Shown piece by piece: positions 34,485-42,918 of a stretch of 64,000 nucleotides of DNA. How positions within the stretch are numbered: position 1 is the first letter of the stretch; the number at the start of each line of letters is the position of its first letter. Made by a program: the position numbers and the translations under genes. A model generated the notes under the pieces. It saw nothing but the letters and a program-made list of their open reading frames with translations, searched no databases and had not been told where the DNA came from. The stretch comes from Alkalihalobacillus sp. TS-13. Its GTDB lineage: Bacteria; Bacillota; Bacilli; Bacillales; Fictibacillaceae. The stretch is taken from positions 434,001-498,000 of the forward strand of contig NZ_JAHKSI010000001.1 of assembly GCF_019720915.1 (NCBI RefSeq), written 5' to 3'.

Positions 34485-35135
34485 TACCAATTGAAGCGGA
34501 AGGATGTACAAGAGGATGGCGAAAAAGTGGGCGGCTGATCCTGCCAGGACGAACAGGTGCCAGACTGCATGGTGATAAGGGAACCCTCGCCAGACATAAA
34601 ACACTGTTCCGACAGTGTATAACACTCCGCCGATGATGAAAAGCTGCATCCCTGTGCTTGGCATCGTCGTCATCAATGGCTTCCAGGCAATCAAGGCGAG
34701 CCATCCCATCAAGATGTAAATGATGGTCGAGATGAACAGGAACCGTTTTACGAAGAATGCTTTGAAAAACACCCCGATAATTGCGATTCCCCATACCACT
34801 CCGAACAACGTCCATCCGAGTGCCCCTTTGACGACGATGAATAAGAAAGGGGTATAGGTTCCGGCAATAAAGATATAGATGGCGGCGTGGTCGAAAATCT
34901 CGAAAAGATCCTTCGCTTTTCCTTCTGGAAAACTATGGACCAGGGTTGAAGCGGTATACAATAGGAGCATCGAAGCACCGTATATTGAAAAACTCACCAC
35001 ATGCCAGACCGATCCGTCCAATGCTGACATGACGACGAGAAATACGAGTCCAACGACGCTGAATAAAGCCCCTATTCCGTGTGTGATTGCATTGGCAATT
35101 TCTTCTTTCCGTGTATACGTATGGGTATTCGCCAT
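34482..35135 (-). CDS. yplQ: Hemolysin III family (PAQR-type) membrane protein
   Basis: A 217-residue seven-helix membrane protein. The conserved polar/metal residues of the PAQR/hemolysin III fold are visible: NAITHGIGAL in helix 1, DHAAIYIFIAGTYTPF in the middle, and HHAVWHLFVLAGSAAHF at the end (three His and an Asp that bind Zn in the fold). Bacterial TrhA members influence membrane energetics or fluidity. AGGAGGGC precedes ATG 35135, and a terminator overlaps the stop. The gene for the radical SAM protein lies 17 bp upstream, so the two may be co-transcribed. Confidence 0.85.
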   Translation of the reverse strand: MANTHTYTRKEEIANAITHGIGALFSVVGLVFLVVMSALDGSVWHVVSFSIYGASMLLLYTASTLVHSFPEGKAKDLFEIFDHAAIYIFIAGTYTPFLFIVVKGALGWTLFGVVWGIAIIGVFFKAFFVKRFLFISTIIYILMGWLALIAWKPLMTTMPSTGMQLFIIGGVLYTVGTVFYVWRGFPYHHAVWHLFVLAGSAAHFFAILLYILPLQLV

Positions 35136-35152
35136 TATAGCCCTCCTATGTT

Positions 35153-36922
35153 TTAAACGACTTCCGTTGTTTTCGTATGCTCATCATCAATGGTGAATGA
35201 GGTTGCAGTTTTCTGTCTCGGGTCGAAATAGACGATCAAGAGCGTATCTTTTTCTACAAGTTCATCATCTGTTAAAAATGCATCTAAATCAAAGGATAAC
35301 CGTTCGATCATCACATGCTTATGCAATTCTTTTTCACTCAGGTTGAGTTCCTTGAAGTCTCCTGACACTTTTTCAGGATGGTCAGCGAGAAATCGCAGAT
35401 AAGCGGATTGCGTAGCCTTATCCATGGAAAAGTCCCACCATGGCTTTCTCGGCTTGTGGTTCTGACGGATGAAATAGTCATACTTCATCAAACCTTCCAC
35501 GATCTCGAGGTTAGAAATACCCAGCACACTTAAGAAGGAGTGGAGGCGCTTGAATAAATCCTCCAGCTGATGTCCGATCCTTGACCATCCACGGGTTTCC
35601 CAATAGTCTCCGAATTGCTGAAAGAAGTCGAAGGCAGAAGGGAAGACGTGATCGATCAAATAACTGACAGTCGTGTCCATGCGGTGGTCATTCCAGAACT
35701 TCTCCAGGACATCCTCCACACGCTTGATCTTGATGATTTCATCAAAACTCAGCACATTGTTTCCAAGAATCTCATACGGTGCTTTGTCCATATAGATATA
35801 ATCATGGTTGTCCGCTCGGAGACGCATTCCTGTTCCTCTGAGCATTTTCAAAAAGCCGAGCTGCACTTCTTCGATACGGAAGGCAAATACATCGTTGAAA
35901 GTTTTCCTGAACGAGTCATAATTTTCTTCAGGCAGTCCAGCAATCAAGTCAAGGTGCTGGACGATTTTACCGCCATCACGGACGGTTGTCACTGTTCTTG
36001 TCAGCTTTTCGAAATTCTGTCGTCTTTCAACGAGCTCATTCGTATTGTCATTCGTGGATTGTACCCCGATTTCGAACCGGAATAAGCCGGCAGGGGCATG
36101 TTCATTCAAAAAATTGATGACTTCAGGACGCATGATATCAGCTGTGATTTCGAACTGGAACACAGTGCCTGGAAGATGTTCTTTGATCAAGAAATCGAAC
36201 ATTTCGAGCGCATAATCCCTGCGGATATTGAATGTCCGGTCGACAAATTTGATGGTCCGTGCTCCATTATCCATCAAGAAACGAATTTCTTCTTTCATCA
36301 TTTCAATGTCAAAGTAACGGACGCCGACCTCAATTGAAGACAAGCAAAAGGAACAGGAATATGGACAGCCTCTGCTAGTCTCGATGTATGTGACCCGTTT
36401 TGAAAGCTGTGGCAGATCCTCTTCCACTCGGAAAGGGGACGGGACCGTTTTCAAATCGAGCTTCGGTCTCGGACCAGTCCGGAATGGTTTCCCGTTCTTC
36501 CTGTATGCTATTCCTGCAACCGAATCGATATCTTCTTCCTTTTCAAACGCATGTAAAAGGTCTTTGAATGTTTCTTCGCCTTCACCTACAACGATGTAAT
36601 CAACATGCTCAAGCCGCTCCAGCCATTGTGGCACATCATAAGAGACTTCCGGTCCTCCGAGCACGATTTTGACATCAGGTTTGATCTTCTTCATCATTTC
36701 AATGATCGGAATCGTTTCTTCGATGTTCCAAATATAACAGCTGAAGCCGATGACGTCAGGATTTCGGGAATACAAATCACTGACGATGTTCATCACTGGA
36801 TCTTTGATCGTATATTCAGCCATATCGATTTTGAAATCAGGCTCACAATACGTTTTCAAATACCTTAAGGCAAGGCATGTATGGATATATTTAGCGTTCA
36901 GGGTGCTTACGACTATGTTCAT
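35153..36922 (-). CDS. B12-binding-type radical SAM protein (DUF4080 family)
   Basis: A 589-residue enzyme. N-terminal Rossmann-type cobalamin-binding-like domain (about residues 1-135, with VIGFSCYIWNIEETIP and KIVLGGPEVSYD). Next is a radical SAM core with the 4Fe-4S motif in ETSRGCPYSCSFCLSS (CxxxCxxC, about residues 190-200), GLFRFEIGVQS and DLIAGLPEEN. A C-terminal DUF4080-like region of about 200 residues follows. The DxHxxG cobalamin ligand is not seen; the equivalent place reads NAKYIHTC, so B12 may bind base-off or not at all. ATG 36922 has CGGAG spaced 8 bases before it. Substrate unknown. Confidence 0.82.
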   Translation of the reverse strand: MNIVVSTLNAKYIHTCLALRYLKTYCEPDFKIDMAEYTIKDPVMNIVSDLYSRNPDVIGFSCYIWNIEETIPIIEMMKKIKPDVKIVLGGPEVSYDVPQWLERLEHVDYIVVGEGEETFKDLLHAFEKEEDIDSVAGIAYRKNGKPFRTGPRPKLDLKTVPSPFRVEEDLPQLSKRVTYIETSRGCPYSCSFCLSSIEVGVRYFDIEMMKEEIRFLMDNGARTIKFVDRTFNIRRDYALEMFDFLIKEHLPGTVFQFEITADIMRPEVINFLNEHAPAGLFRFEIGVQSTNDNTNELVERRQNFEKLTRTVTTVRDGGKIVQHLDLIAGLPEENYDSFRKTFNDVFAFRIEEVQLGFLKMLRGTGMRLRADNHDYIYMDKAPYEILGNNVLSFDEIIKIKRVEDVLEKFWNDHRMDTTVSYLIDHVFPSAFDFFQQFGDYWETRGWSRIGHQLEDLFKRLHSFLSVLGISNLEIVEGLMKYDYFIRQNHKPRKPWWDFSMDKATQSAYLRFLADHPEKVSGDFKELNLSEKELHKHVMIERLSFDLDAFLTDDELVEKDTLLIVYFDPRQKTATSFTIDDEHTKTTEVV

Positions 36923-36990
36923 CTTTTTCACTCCGTGTTGGTCAATGGTAATCAGCGATTCAACTTAAATGCTCAGTTGGATTTGAGTTA

Positions 36991-37211
36991 GAAATTCACG
37001 ACACTCCTGCGGGAAAAGCGAGCCAAGCGAGACCCCGCACTTTATAAAAGGATCTTCGACTATAATAATGAACTTCGACTAAATACCACCACGTCCTATG
37101 GTGAACGTCGAAGTCAGTACATCCTGTACAAGTACGTCCTGTGGTGAACGTCGAAGCCACCACATCCTGTGGAAGTGAGTGAGGAGGCTTGCGGATCGTC
37201 CGCTGAATTTC
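36991..37211 (+). repeat. Internally deleted copy of the dispersed element (221 bp)
   Basis: It has a full left half including three GGTGAACGTCGAAG-type units (TATAATAATGAACTTCG, CATCCTGTACAAGTACG), then jumps from GGAGGCTTGCGGA to the right end CCGCTGAATTTC. The second half (about 220 bp) is deleted but both ends are kept. The remainder of the gap up to 37422 is AT-rich with no other feature I can support. Confidence 0.82.
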
Positions 37212-37422
37212 TTGAAAATCCACAATAATTTATGACCAAAAAATAATGTACTATTTAACAACTCATTTTATCACATTTTGGTATGTGGCTCACGGTTAAT
37301 GTGAAAAGAGGAATTTTAAAAGGAGAAATGGAAGTATATACGACGTTACGAGCGAAATGTTTTACAAAGGTGATCGATTAGCAGAAAATCAAATTAACAC
37401 GGTAAAAGAAGGAGGGTCTGAT

Positions 37423-37710
37423 ATGGAACGATTAACAGAAGAACTAGTGTCTGAGCAGCTCCAGAAGCTTAAAGACTGGAAACTGACCGATGAAAAATGG
37501 ATCACAAAGAAATATCGATTCAATGATTATCTGGAAGGAATTGATTTTGTCAGTAAAATCGCTCGTCATTCTGAGGAAATCCAGCATCATCCTCTCATTT
37601 CCATCGATTATAAGCTTGTAACAGTCAAGTTGAGCTCCTGGCAGGCAAAGGGTCTGACAGAACTTGATTTTAAGCTTGCTGCTGATTATGACCGTATCTA
37701 CGATCAATAG
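37423..37710 (+). CDS. phhB: 4a-hydroxytetrahydrobiopterin dehydratase (pterin-4a-carbinolamine dehydratase)
   Basis: A 95-residue protein of the PCD/DCoH family, which dehydrates the carbinolamine product of aromatic amino acid hydroxylases. The active-site pattern is visible as [18 protein letters not shown] (paired His) followed by the [10 protein letters not shown] helix. AAGGAGGG precedes ATG 37423; a longer upstream reading is possible but lacks a ribosome binding site. The yisK-like gene starts 9 bp downstream. No phenylalanine hydroxylase is visible in the window, so the pterin substrate source is unknown. Confidence 0.88.
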   Translation: MERLTEELVSEQLQKLKDWKLTDEKWITKKYRFNDYLEGIDFVSKIARHSEEIQHHPLISIDYKLVTVKLSSWQAKGLTELDFKLAADYDRIYDQ

Positions 37711-37719
37711 GAGGAAAAT

Positions 37720-38631
37720 ATGAAATTCATCTATGGAAATCACCAAAATGAACCGATTGTTGCAGTCCTTTTAGAGAATCAGACTGAAAAAGCACTTGAT
37801 CTGACACGTGCAGCATCTGCGGTGGGAGCCGATTTGCCGAATACACTACTTGAAGCTGTCCAACTTGGCGAAGAATTCGTCAAAAAGGTCGATGAGTTGC
37901 AGTCGCTTTTAAGAGAACAGGGTAATACCGAAAAGTACATTCTAGAGCTCAATTCGATTGAACTGCTGGCTCCGATTCCAAGGCCGACGAAAAATATCTT
38001 TTGTGTAGGGAAAAATTATCTCGACCATGCGCTTGAACTTGGTACAGACGCAGATGTACCGGAAGTGCCGATGATTTTTTCAAAAGCTCCAACGACGGTA
38101 ATTGGTCCGGAACAATCAATCATCATTCCGACAGAGGTCACGACTGATATCGATTATGAAGGTGAACTTGCAGTGGTAATCGGGAAAAAGGGAAAGGCGA
38201 TTACTCGTGAAGAAGCATATGACTATGTGTTCGGTTATACACTCATCAACGATGTAACCGCAAGAGACCTCCAGAGTAAACACAAACAATTTCTAATCGG
38301 AAAGAGCTTGGACGCAAGCTGTCCGATGGGACCTGCTTTGGTTCATAAATCAGCAGTCCCTGACCCTCACGATCTACATATTACCACTTACGTAAATGGA
38401 GAAACACGACAGAGTTCTTCAACATCGAAAATGATTTTCTCGATACCTGAATTAATCGAGGTCCTATCAAAAGTAATGACACTCGAACCAGGAGACATCA
38501 TCGCAACCGGTACACCTGCTGGAGTTGGAAAAGGATTCAAGCCGCCTAAATATCTGAAAGCAGATGATGTCGTCAAAATCGAAGTGGAAAACATCGGTAT
38601 CCTGTCGAACCCTGTACACAATGATGTTTAA
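37720..38631 (+). CDS. yisK: Fumarylacetoacetate hydrolase-family protein (YisK-like)
   Basis: A 303-residue FAH-fold metalloenzyme. The core has NIFCVGKNYLDHALE (FAHD1-type signature), the metal-ligand acidic pair in DIDYEGELAVVIG, then FGYTLINDVTARDLQ and GDIIATGTPAGVGKG. The B. subtilis relative YisK (about 301 residues) has oxaloacetate decarboxylase activity and links to cell-shape control via Mbl; I state this from memory. AGGAGGAAA precedes ATG 37720. A yisL homologue occurs nearby at 42510, supporting the yis-region synteny. An HpaG-type role in homoprotocatechuate breakdown is an alternative but 35 kb separates it from hpaBD. Confidence 0.87.
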   Translation: MKFIYGNHQNEPIVAVLLENQTEKALDLTRAASAVGADLPNTLLEAVQLGEEFVKKVDELQSLLREQGNTEKYILELNSIELLAPIPRPTKNIFCVGKNYLDHALELGTDADVPEVPMIFSKAPTTVIGPEQSIIIPTEVTTDIDYEGELAVVIGKKGKAITREEAYDYVFGYTLINDVTARDLQSKHKQFLIGKSLDASCPMGPALVHKSAVPDPHDLHITTYVNGETRQSSSTSKMIFSIPELIEVLSKVMTLEPGDIIATGTPAGVGKGFKPPKYLKADDVVKIEVENIGILSNPVHNDV

Positions 38632-38705
38632 CGGAACCCACCGAATGGAATTGTAAAAGTAGAACACAGATTAGTTGTATCATTTTGAAAAATGGAGGCG
38701 TTACG

Positions 38706-40139
38706 ATGGATAAAGGTATTTTTATCAATAATGAATGGTCTGATTACGGTCTGGAAAAAGTCGAAGTAGTGAACCCTGCAACAGGTGAACGCGTCGGTAC
38801 AGTTCCTCGAGGCGGGAAAAAAGAAGCAAGAATGGCTATTGATGCAGCCCACGAAGCATTTCCATCCTGGTCCAATTTGACAGCATATGATCGTGCTGCT
38901 TATTTAGAGACGTTATATGATTTGATGCTGGAGCATGAAGATGAGCTAGCGAAACTCATGACGGAAGAAATGGGTAAGCCACTGAAAGAATCGAAAGGCG
39001 AAGTCCAGTATGCGGCGTCCTTCTTAAAGTGGTTTGCTGAAGAAGGGAAACGTATCTACGGCAGGACGATACCCGCTTCAAAAGAAAACAAACGAATGCA
39101 AGTCAACAAACAGCCTGTCGGCGTCGTCGGTGCGATCACACCGTGGAACTTTCCGGCAGCGATGATTACTCGTAAGCTTGGGCCAGCATTAGCAGCGGGA
39201 TGTACGTTCGTCGTCAAACCGCCGAATGAAACACCATTGACAGCTGTACGTCTAGTAGAGCTCTGTCAGGAAGCAGGTATTCCGAAGGGTGTCGTCAACC
39301 TCGTATCCGGTAAGTCCTCAGAGATCGGGGAAGAGCTTTTATCTAATCCGAAAGTCCGTAAAGTGACATTCACTGGCTCGACAGAAGTCGGAAAGCTATT
39401 GATGAAACAAGGTGCGGAACAGGTGAAAAATATGTCACTAGAGCTTGGTGGGCATGCTCCGATCGTCGTACTGGATGATGCTGATGTCAAATATGCCGCC
39501 GCACAGTCAGTCGCCTCTAAATTTCGTAACGGTGGGCAGACGTGTATTTGCGGCAACCGGATCTATGTGCAGGAAAAGATTTATGATGAATTCATCGAAG
39601 AGGTAGTAGCCATTACGAAAAAGCTGAAGGTCGGCAATGGTCTTGAAGAGGAAACAGATATTGGCCCGATGATCAATAAAGATGCATATGAAAAAGTCGA
39701 AAAGCATGTTCAGAATGCAATCAAGCAGGGGGCGAAGTGTGTAGTCGGCGGAAAAGGTCAAGAAGCTGAGAACGGAACGTATTATTACGAGCCGACGGTC
39801 CTTATCGATGTTGAACCCAGCATGCTGATCATGAATGAAGAGACGTTCGGTCCAGTCGCTCCGATCCAAAAGGTGAAAACAGATGAAGAAGCTGTGACGT
39901 ATGCGAATATGACGCCATATGGATTAGCGGCGTACGTGTTCAGTGAGCATTATAGTCGTGGATTGAAAGTGGTCGAAGCGCTCGATTATGGTATTGTCGG
40001 CTGGAATGACGGGGTACCTTCAGCCGCACAAGCACCGTTCGGAGGCATGAAACAGAGTGGACTCGGCCGCGAAGGCGGAATTGAAGGAATCGAAGAGTAT
40101 CTTGAAACGAAATACATCTCGATTGGCTTGAAAGAATAG
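38706..40139 (+). CDS. NAD(P)-dependent aldehyde dehydrogenase, succinate-semialdehyde dehydrogenase type
   Basis: A 477-residue ALDH. Cofactor and catalytic motifs: VVGAITPWNFPAAMITRK (Asn of the oxyanion hole), FTGSTEVGKLL, catalytic Glu in SLELGGHAPIVVLDDAD, and catalytic Cys in NGGQTCICGNRIYV; near the end FGPVAPI and PFGGMKQSGLGREGG. The GQTCICGNR signature fits the GabD class (succinate semialdehyde). GGAGGCG precedes ATG 38706. It follows yisK by 74 bp, so these may form one unit with phhB. Confidence 0.88.
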   Translation: MDKGIFINNEWSDYGLEKVEVVNPATGERVGTVPRGGKKEARMAIDAAHEAFPSWSNLTAYDRAAYLETLYDLMLEHEDELAKLMTEEMGKPLKESKGEVQYAASFLKWFAEEGKRIYGRTIPASKENKRMQVNKQPVGVVGAITPWNFPAAMITRKLGPALAAGCTFVVKPPNETPLTAVRLVELCQEAGIPKGVVNLVSGKSSEIGEELLSNPKVRKVTFTGSTEVGKLLMKQGAEQVKNMSLELGGHAPIVVLDDADVKYAAAQSVASKFRNGGQTCICGNRIYVQEKIYDEFIEEVVAITKKLKVGNGLEEETDIGPMINKDAYEKVEKHVQNAIKQGAKCVVGGKGQEAENGTYYYEPTVLIDVEPSMLIMNEETFGPVAPIQKVKTDEEAVTYANMTPYGLAAYVFSEHYSRGLKVVEALDYGIVGWNDGVPSAAQAPFGGMKQSGLGREGGIEGIEEYLETKYISIGLKE

Positions 40140-40152
40140 AATTTAGATGGGG

Positions 40153-40200
40153 AAAGGATTGACCTGACGGCAGAAATGCCCTAGTCAATCCTTTTCTTTT
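40153..40200 (+). terminator. Intrinsic terminator after the aldehyde dehydrogenase gene
   Basis: AAAGGATTGAC pairs with GTCAATCCTTT across about 20 bases, then TCTTTTC. Confidence 0.8.
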
Positions 40201-40210
40201 CTCGAATTTA

Positions 40211-40311
40211 GTCTAAAATTACTGGTTTAAATCAAAAAAATCGTGATTAAGTCTAAATATTTTGTTTTATGTCTAAAAAGTCCACTCCTAAGTCTAAAAT
40301 CAATATCCGCG
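40211..40311 (+). repeat. Short AT-rich repeats with about 20-bp period
   Basis: GTCTAAAA or GTCTAAAT occurs at 40211, 40251, 40271 and 40292, with a weaker ATCAAAAA at 40231. That gives five units at 20-21 bp, about two helical turns. The middles differ and the last unit is the most diverged. Confidence 0.6.
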
Positions 40312-40326
40312 TGAGTTTCCGAATGC

Positions 40327-40782
40327 TTACTTGAACACAGCCCGATTCCGAACTTTGACACTTTTTTCTTTTTCCCCGTCTAGTAAAGGTGAAGCTACCA
40401 GTAGTAACGAGATGATCAAAGTGATATAGAAACCAGCTGTCACGATGTTTCCAGTGTTCGTGAGGATATAAAGACAGCTCATCACTGCGACCAGTCCCGC
40501 TGCACAATCCAAATAAATGCTTGGCTTCCGCTTTGAAAATAACATCGTGAGTACGAAAACTGAAATGACTGGTGCAAGCAGCATCACAAACAACGAGAAC
40601 ATTTGCTCATTGCTGATTTTCATGACACCGATACTGTTCAGCTGATTGGCAAGCGAAATTGTCTTGAATGGGAGAAGGTAGCCGATTACCGGAATAGTGG
40701 TGACGATGAAAGGTATTTTCAGCCATGGGAGTGCAAAGCTCCCGAGAAGAGCAATATGTAACCAGATGCGTAGTTTTTTCAT
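40327..40782 (-). CDS. Four-helix integral membrane protein, unknown function
   Basis: A 151-residue protein with likely helices at residues 5-38, 60-82, 90-110 and 115-135, a cytosolic KSRKPS-type loop and a basic C terminus (KEKSVKVRNRAVFK). GGAGGGTTCATT precedes ATG 40782; a longer frame upstream has no ribosome binding site. No family recognised. It is flanked by a repeat block on its 3' side. Confidence 0.7.
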   Translation of the reverse strand: MKKLRIWLHIALLGSFALPWLKIPFIVTTIPVIGYLLPFKTISLANQLNSIGVMKISNEQMFSLFVMLLAPVISVFVLTMLFSKRKPSIYLDCAAGLVAVMSCLYILTNTGNIVTAGFYITLIISLLLVASPLLDGEKEKSVKVRNRAVFK

Positions 40783-41022
40783 AATGAACCCTCCAAAGAT
40801 GAAATTGAGATAAGCTACCATAGACATATTCAACTTCACGTGCAATAAGAACTGACGAAGGTCCTGATATGGTGAAAATTATGTGTACACTTTCTGCTTT
40901 TATTGGACATAAATTTTGTTTTATGTACATTTCCCACGTTATATATACATATTTTCGTCTTTATCAACATTTGACTTATTTCGACATGCGGCAGGAAAAG
41001 CTTCTGTTTCCCAGCGAAATAA

Positions 41023-41078
41023 AGAAAACTTGGCAAAGCCTCGGCGCAGGCAGAGCCATAGTTGCACTGATATTGAAG
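41023..41078 (+). repeat. Second dispersed repeat family, unit A
   Basis: AAAGAAAACTTGGCAAAGC then GGCGCAGGCAGAGCCATAG and TTGCACTGATATTGAAG. It matches 46481-46546 (AGAAAACCTGGCACAGC ... CCATAGTTGCTCTTATTTT), with a gap in the middle. No coding frame is maintained. Confidence 0.6.
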
Positions 41079-41099
41079 AAAGTATTTTCTTTCTTTAAA

Positions 41100-41135
41100 T
41101 GCAAAAAGAACAGGCGCCAATGAGCCTGTTCTTCA
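41100..41135 (-). terminator. Terminator of rocD
   Basis: AAGAACAGGC/GCCTGTTCTT with loop, with a T run on the minus strand; it lies just after the rocD stop. Confidence 0.87.
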
Positions 41136-41149
41136 TCAAAATGTTTCTT

Positions 41150-42361
41150 TTATGCTTCTAATACTTCTTTAATCTTTCCGATCGCCCAATCGAGATCTTT
41201 TTTGTCGATCACGAGTGGTGGTGCGAAACGGATGACAGTTTCGTGCGTTTCCTTACAAAGCAGTCCTTTTTCCTTCAATTCCTCACAATACGAGCGTGCG
41301 GCTTCAGTCAATTCAACACCAATGAACAAACCGCGTCCGCGAATTTCTTTTATCTTCGGATTGTTGATCTTCTTCAATTCCTCTTGGAAGTAGTTCCCCA
41401 ATTCCAAAGAACGTTCTACTAATTTCTCTTCTTCAAGAACTTCAAGTGATGCGATCGCTACCGCACATCCTAATGGGTTCCCGCCGAAGGTAGAACCATG
41501 GGAACCAGGGCTGAAGACACCTAAGATATCTTTGTTAGCAGCAACGCAGGAAATCGGGAATACCCCTCCGCCAAGCGCTTTTCCAAGGATATACATGTCT
41601 GGAACGACGTTTTCCCAATCACAGGCGAACGTTTTACCAGAACGACCTAAGCCGGATTGGATTTCATCGGCAACCATCAACACATTTTCAGAAGTACATA
41701 ATTCACGTGCTTCTTTCAAGAAACCATCTTCCGGAATGTTGATCCCAGCTTCACCCTGGATAGGTTCGAACAAGAATGCTGCAGTATTTTCTGTAATTGC
41801 ATTACGCAATGCTTCGATATCGCCGTAAGGAATGACCTTGATACCAGGAAGCATTGGTCCGAATCCGCGCTTGTATTCAGCTTCTGATGAGAGGGAAACG
41901 GCTGTCATCGTACGTCCGTGGAAGTTTCCTTCACATGCGATGATTTCTGCTTGGTTGTCTTGTACGCCTTTTACATCATATGCCCAGCGGCGAGCGGTCT
42001 TGATTGCCGTCTCAACCGCTTCTGCACCAGTATTCATCGGCAGAATCATGTCTTTATTCGTCAGTTTCGATACTTTTTCATAAAATGGAGCTAGTTGATC
42101 GTTGTGGAACGCTCGGGAAGTCAACGTTACACGGTCAGCCTGCTGCTTAAGCGCTTCGATGATTTTCGGGTGTCGATGTCCTTGGTTGACAGCGGAATAG
42201 GCACTCAACATATCCATATACTTATTGCCTTCAGGGTCTTTCACCCAAACACCTTCAGCTTCGGAAATGACGATCGGGAGTGGGAGATAGTTTTTTGCTC
42301 CATACTGTTCTGTTTTCGAAATGATTTCTTCTGTTCCATGTTGGTTTCTTACTTTACTCAT
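41150..42361 (-). CDS. rocD: Ornithine--oxo-acid transaminase
   Basis: A 403-residue class III aminotransferase converting ornithine and 2-oxoglutarate to glutamate semialdehyde and glutamate (arginine/ornithine breakdown). Signatures: [19 protein letters not shown] (PLP phosphate loop), [22 protein letters not shown] (Asp of PLP ring) and [14 protein letters not shown] (Lys Schiff base). ATG 42361 is chosen because GGAGTG is 9 bases upstream; an earlier GTG lies within that site. A cre site (42412-42426) overlaps the promoter region, predicting catabolite repression by CcpA. Confidence 0.94.
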   Translation of the reverse strand: MSKVRNQHGTEEIISKTEQYGAKNYLPLPIVISEAEGVWVKDPEGNKYMDMLSAYSAVNQGHRHPKIIEALKQQADRVTLTSRAFHNDQLAPFYEKVSKLTNKDMILPMNTGAEAVETAIKTARRWAYDVKGVQDNQAEIIACEGNFHGRTMTAVSLSSEAEYKRGFGPMLPGIKVIPYGDIEALRNAITENTAAFLFEPIQGEAGINIPEDGFLKEARELCTSENVLMVADEIQSGLGRSGKTFACDWENVVPDMYILGKALGGGVFPISCVAANKDILGVFSPGSHGSTFGGNPLGCAVAIASLEVLEEEKLVERSLELGNYFQEELKKINNPKIKEIRGRGLFIGVELTEAARSYCEELKEKGLLCKETHETVIRFAPPLVIDKKDLDWAIGKIKEVLEA

Positions 42362-42411
42362 GTAGCTCACTCCATTCTTTTCAATTCATTTTGACTCTTT
42401 CCCCATTATAA

Positions 42412-42426
42412 ATGAAAACGCTTATG
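42412..42426 (-). promoter_or_regulatory. CcpA cre site in the rocD promoter
   Basis: ATGAAAACGCTTATG fits the cre consensus WTGAAARCGYTTWNN fully. It lies directly upstream of a TATAAT on the minus strand (42411-42406), i.e. inside the -10/-35 spacer, a position expected to repress. The -35 is weak. Confidence 0.72.
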
Positions 42427-42509
42427 CATTACACCCTCAGCATCAGATTTCCCTTTTGGAAAGGGTTTTGATATGATGAAATCGATTGAGTTTAGAGGAG
42501 GAATGCTGG

Positions 42510-42863
42510 ATGCTTCATGCACATGTTACGTCTTGGGCGATTGCAATCATCCTGTTTTTTGTAACGTATTTTCTATTAAAAGCAGGAAAAGCGAAAGGCC
42601 ATAAGATCACAAGCATGATTTTAAGGTTGTTTTATGTCTTCATTATTGTTACTGGCGGAATGATGTTCGTACAATACTTATCAGGCGGATATTATGAATT
42701 TAAATTATTTGCGAAAGCACTGGTTGGTATCTGGGTGATCGGAAGTATGGAAATGGTGTTGGCAAAAGCGAAAAAAGGGGCTTCTGTCACTGGAATGTGG
42801 ATCATGTTCGTCATTTCACTGATCCTTGTTTTATACCTTGGTTATCACGCATTGCCAATGTAA
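42510..42863 (+). CDS. yisL: YisL-family (DUF1516) membrane protein
   Basis: A 117-residue membrane protein with four helices (residues about 6-24, 38-60, 68-86 and 94-112), sized and patterned like B. subtilis YisL. No activity known. GAGGAGG precedes ATG 42510. The yisK-like gene 5 kb away and the asnO gene downstream recall the yis region order. Confidence 0.83.
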   Translation: MLHAHVTSWAIAIILFFVTYFLLKAGKAKGHKITSMILRLFYVFIIVTGGMMFVQYLSGGYYEFKLFAKALVGIWVIGSMEMVLAKAKKGASVTGMWIMFVISLILVLYLGYHALPM

Positions 42864-42884
42864 AAGAAAGGACAAACCTTCAAG

Positions 42885-42918
42885 AAAGAGCTTATCCGAT
42901 AAGGACAAGCTCTTTTTT
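42885..42918. terminator. Terminator between convergent yisL and the small secreted-protein gene
   Basis: AAGAGCTT/AAGCTCTT with TCC/GGA inside, then TTTTTTA on the plus strand. The minus-strand gene's stop lies at its right arm, so it serves yisL mainly. Confidence 0.8.

Noticed and set aside
36605-36868. Antisense frames within the radical SAM gene and similar shadows elsewhere.
   Set aside because: They lack ribosome binding sites, and the opposite frame codes for a clear family protein.
2602-37261. Recurring open frames inside the dispersed elements (for example a Thr/Cys/Tyr-rich frame at 2218-2490, 4641-4841 and 36996-37223).
   Set aside because: They recur only because the DNA is conserved. 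They have no consistent start or ribosome binding site, and frames shift between copies, so I treat the element as non-coding.
37720-40139. Reading yisK and the aldehyde dehydrogenase as HpaG/HpaE of the hpaBD pathway.
   Set aside because: They are 35 kb from hpaBD, and the dehydrogenase has GabD-type signatures; possible, but not supported by context.
41023-41123. A frame (40869-41123) reading through repeat unit A.
   Set aside because: It spans a repeat and a terminator, has no ribosome binding site and low-complexity ends.
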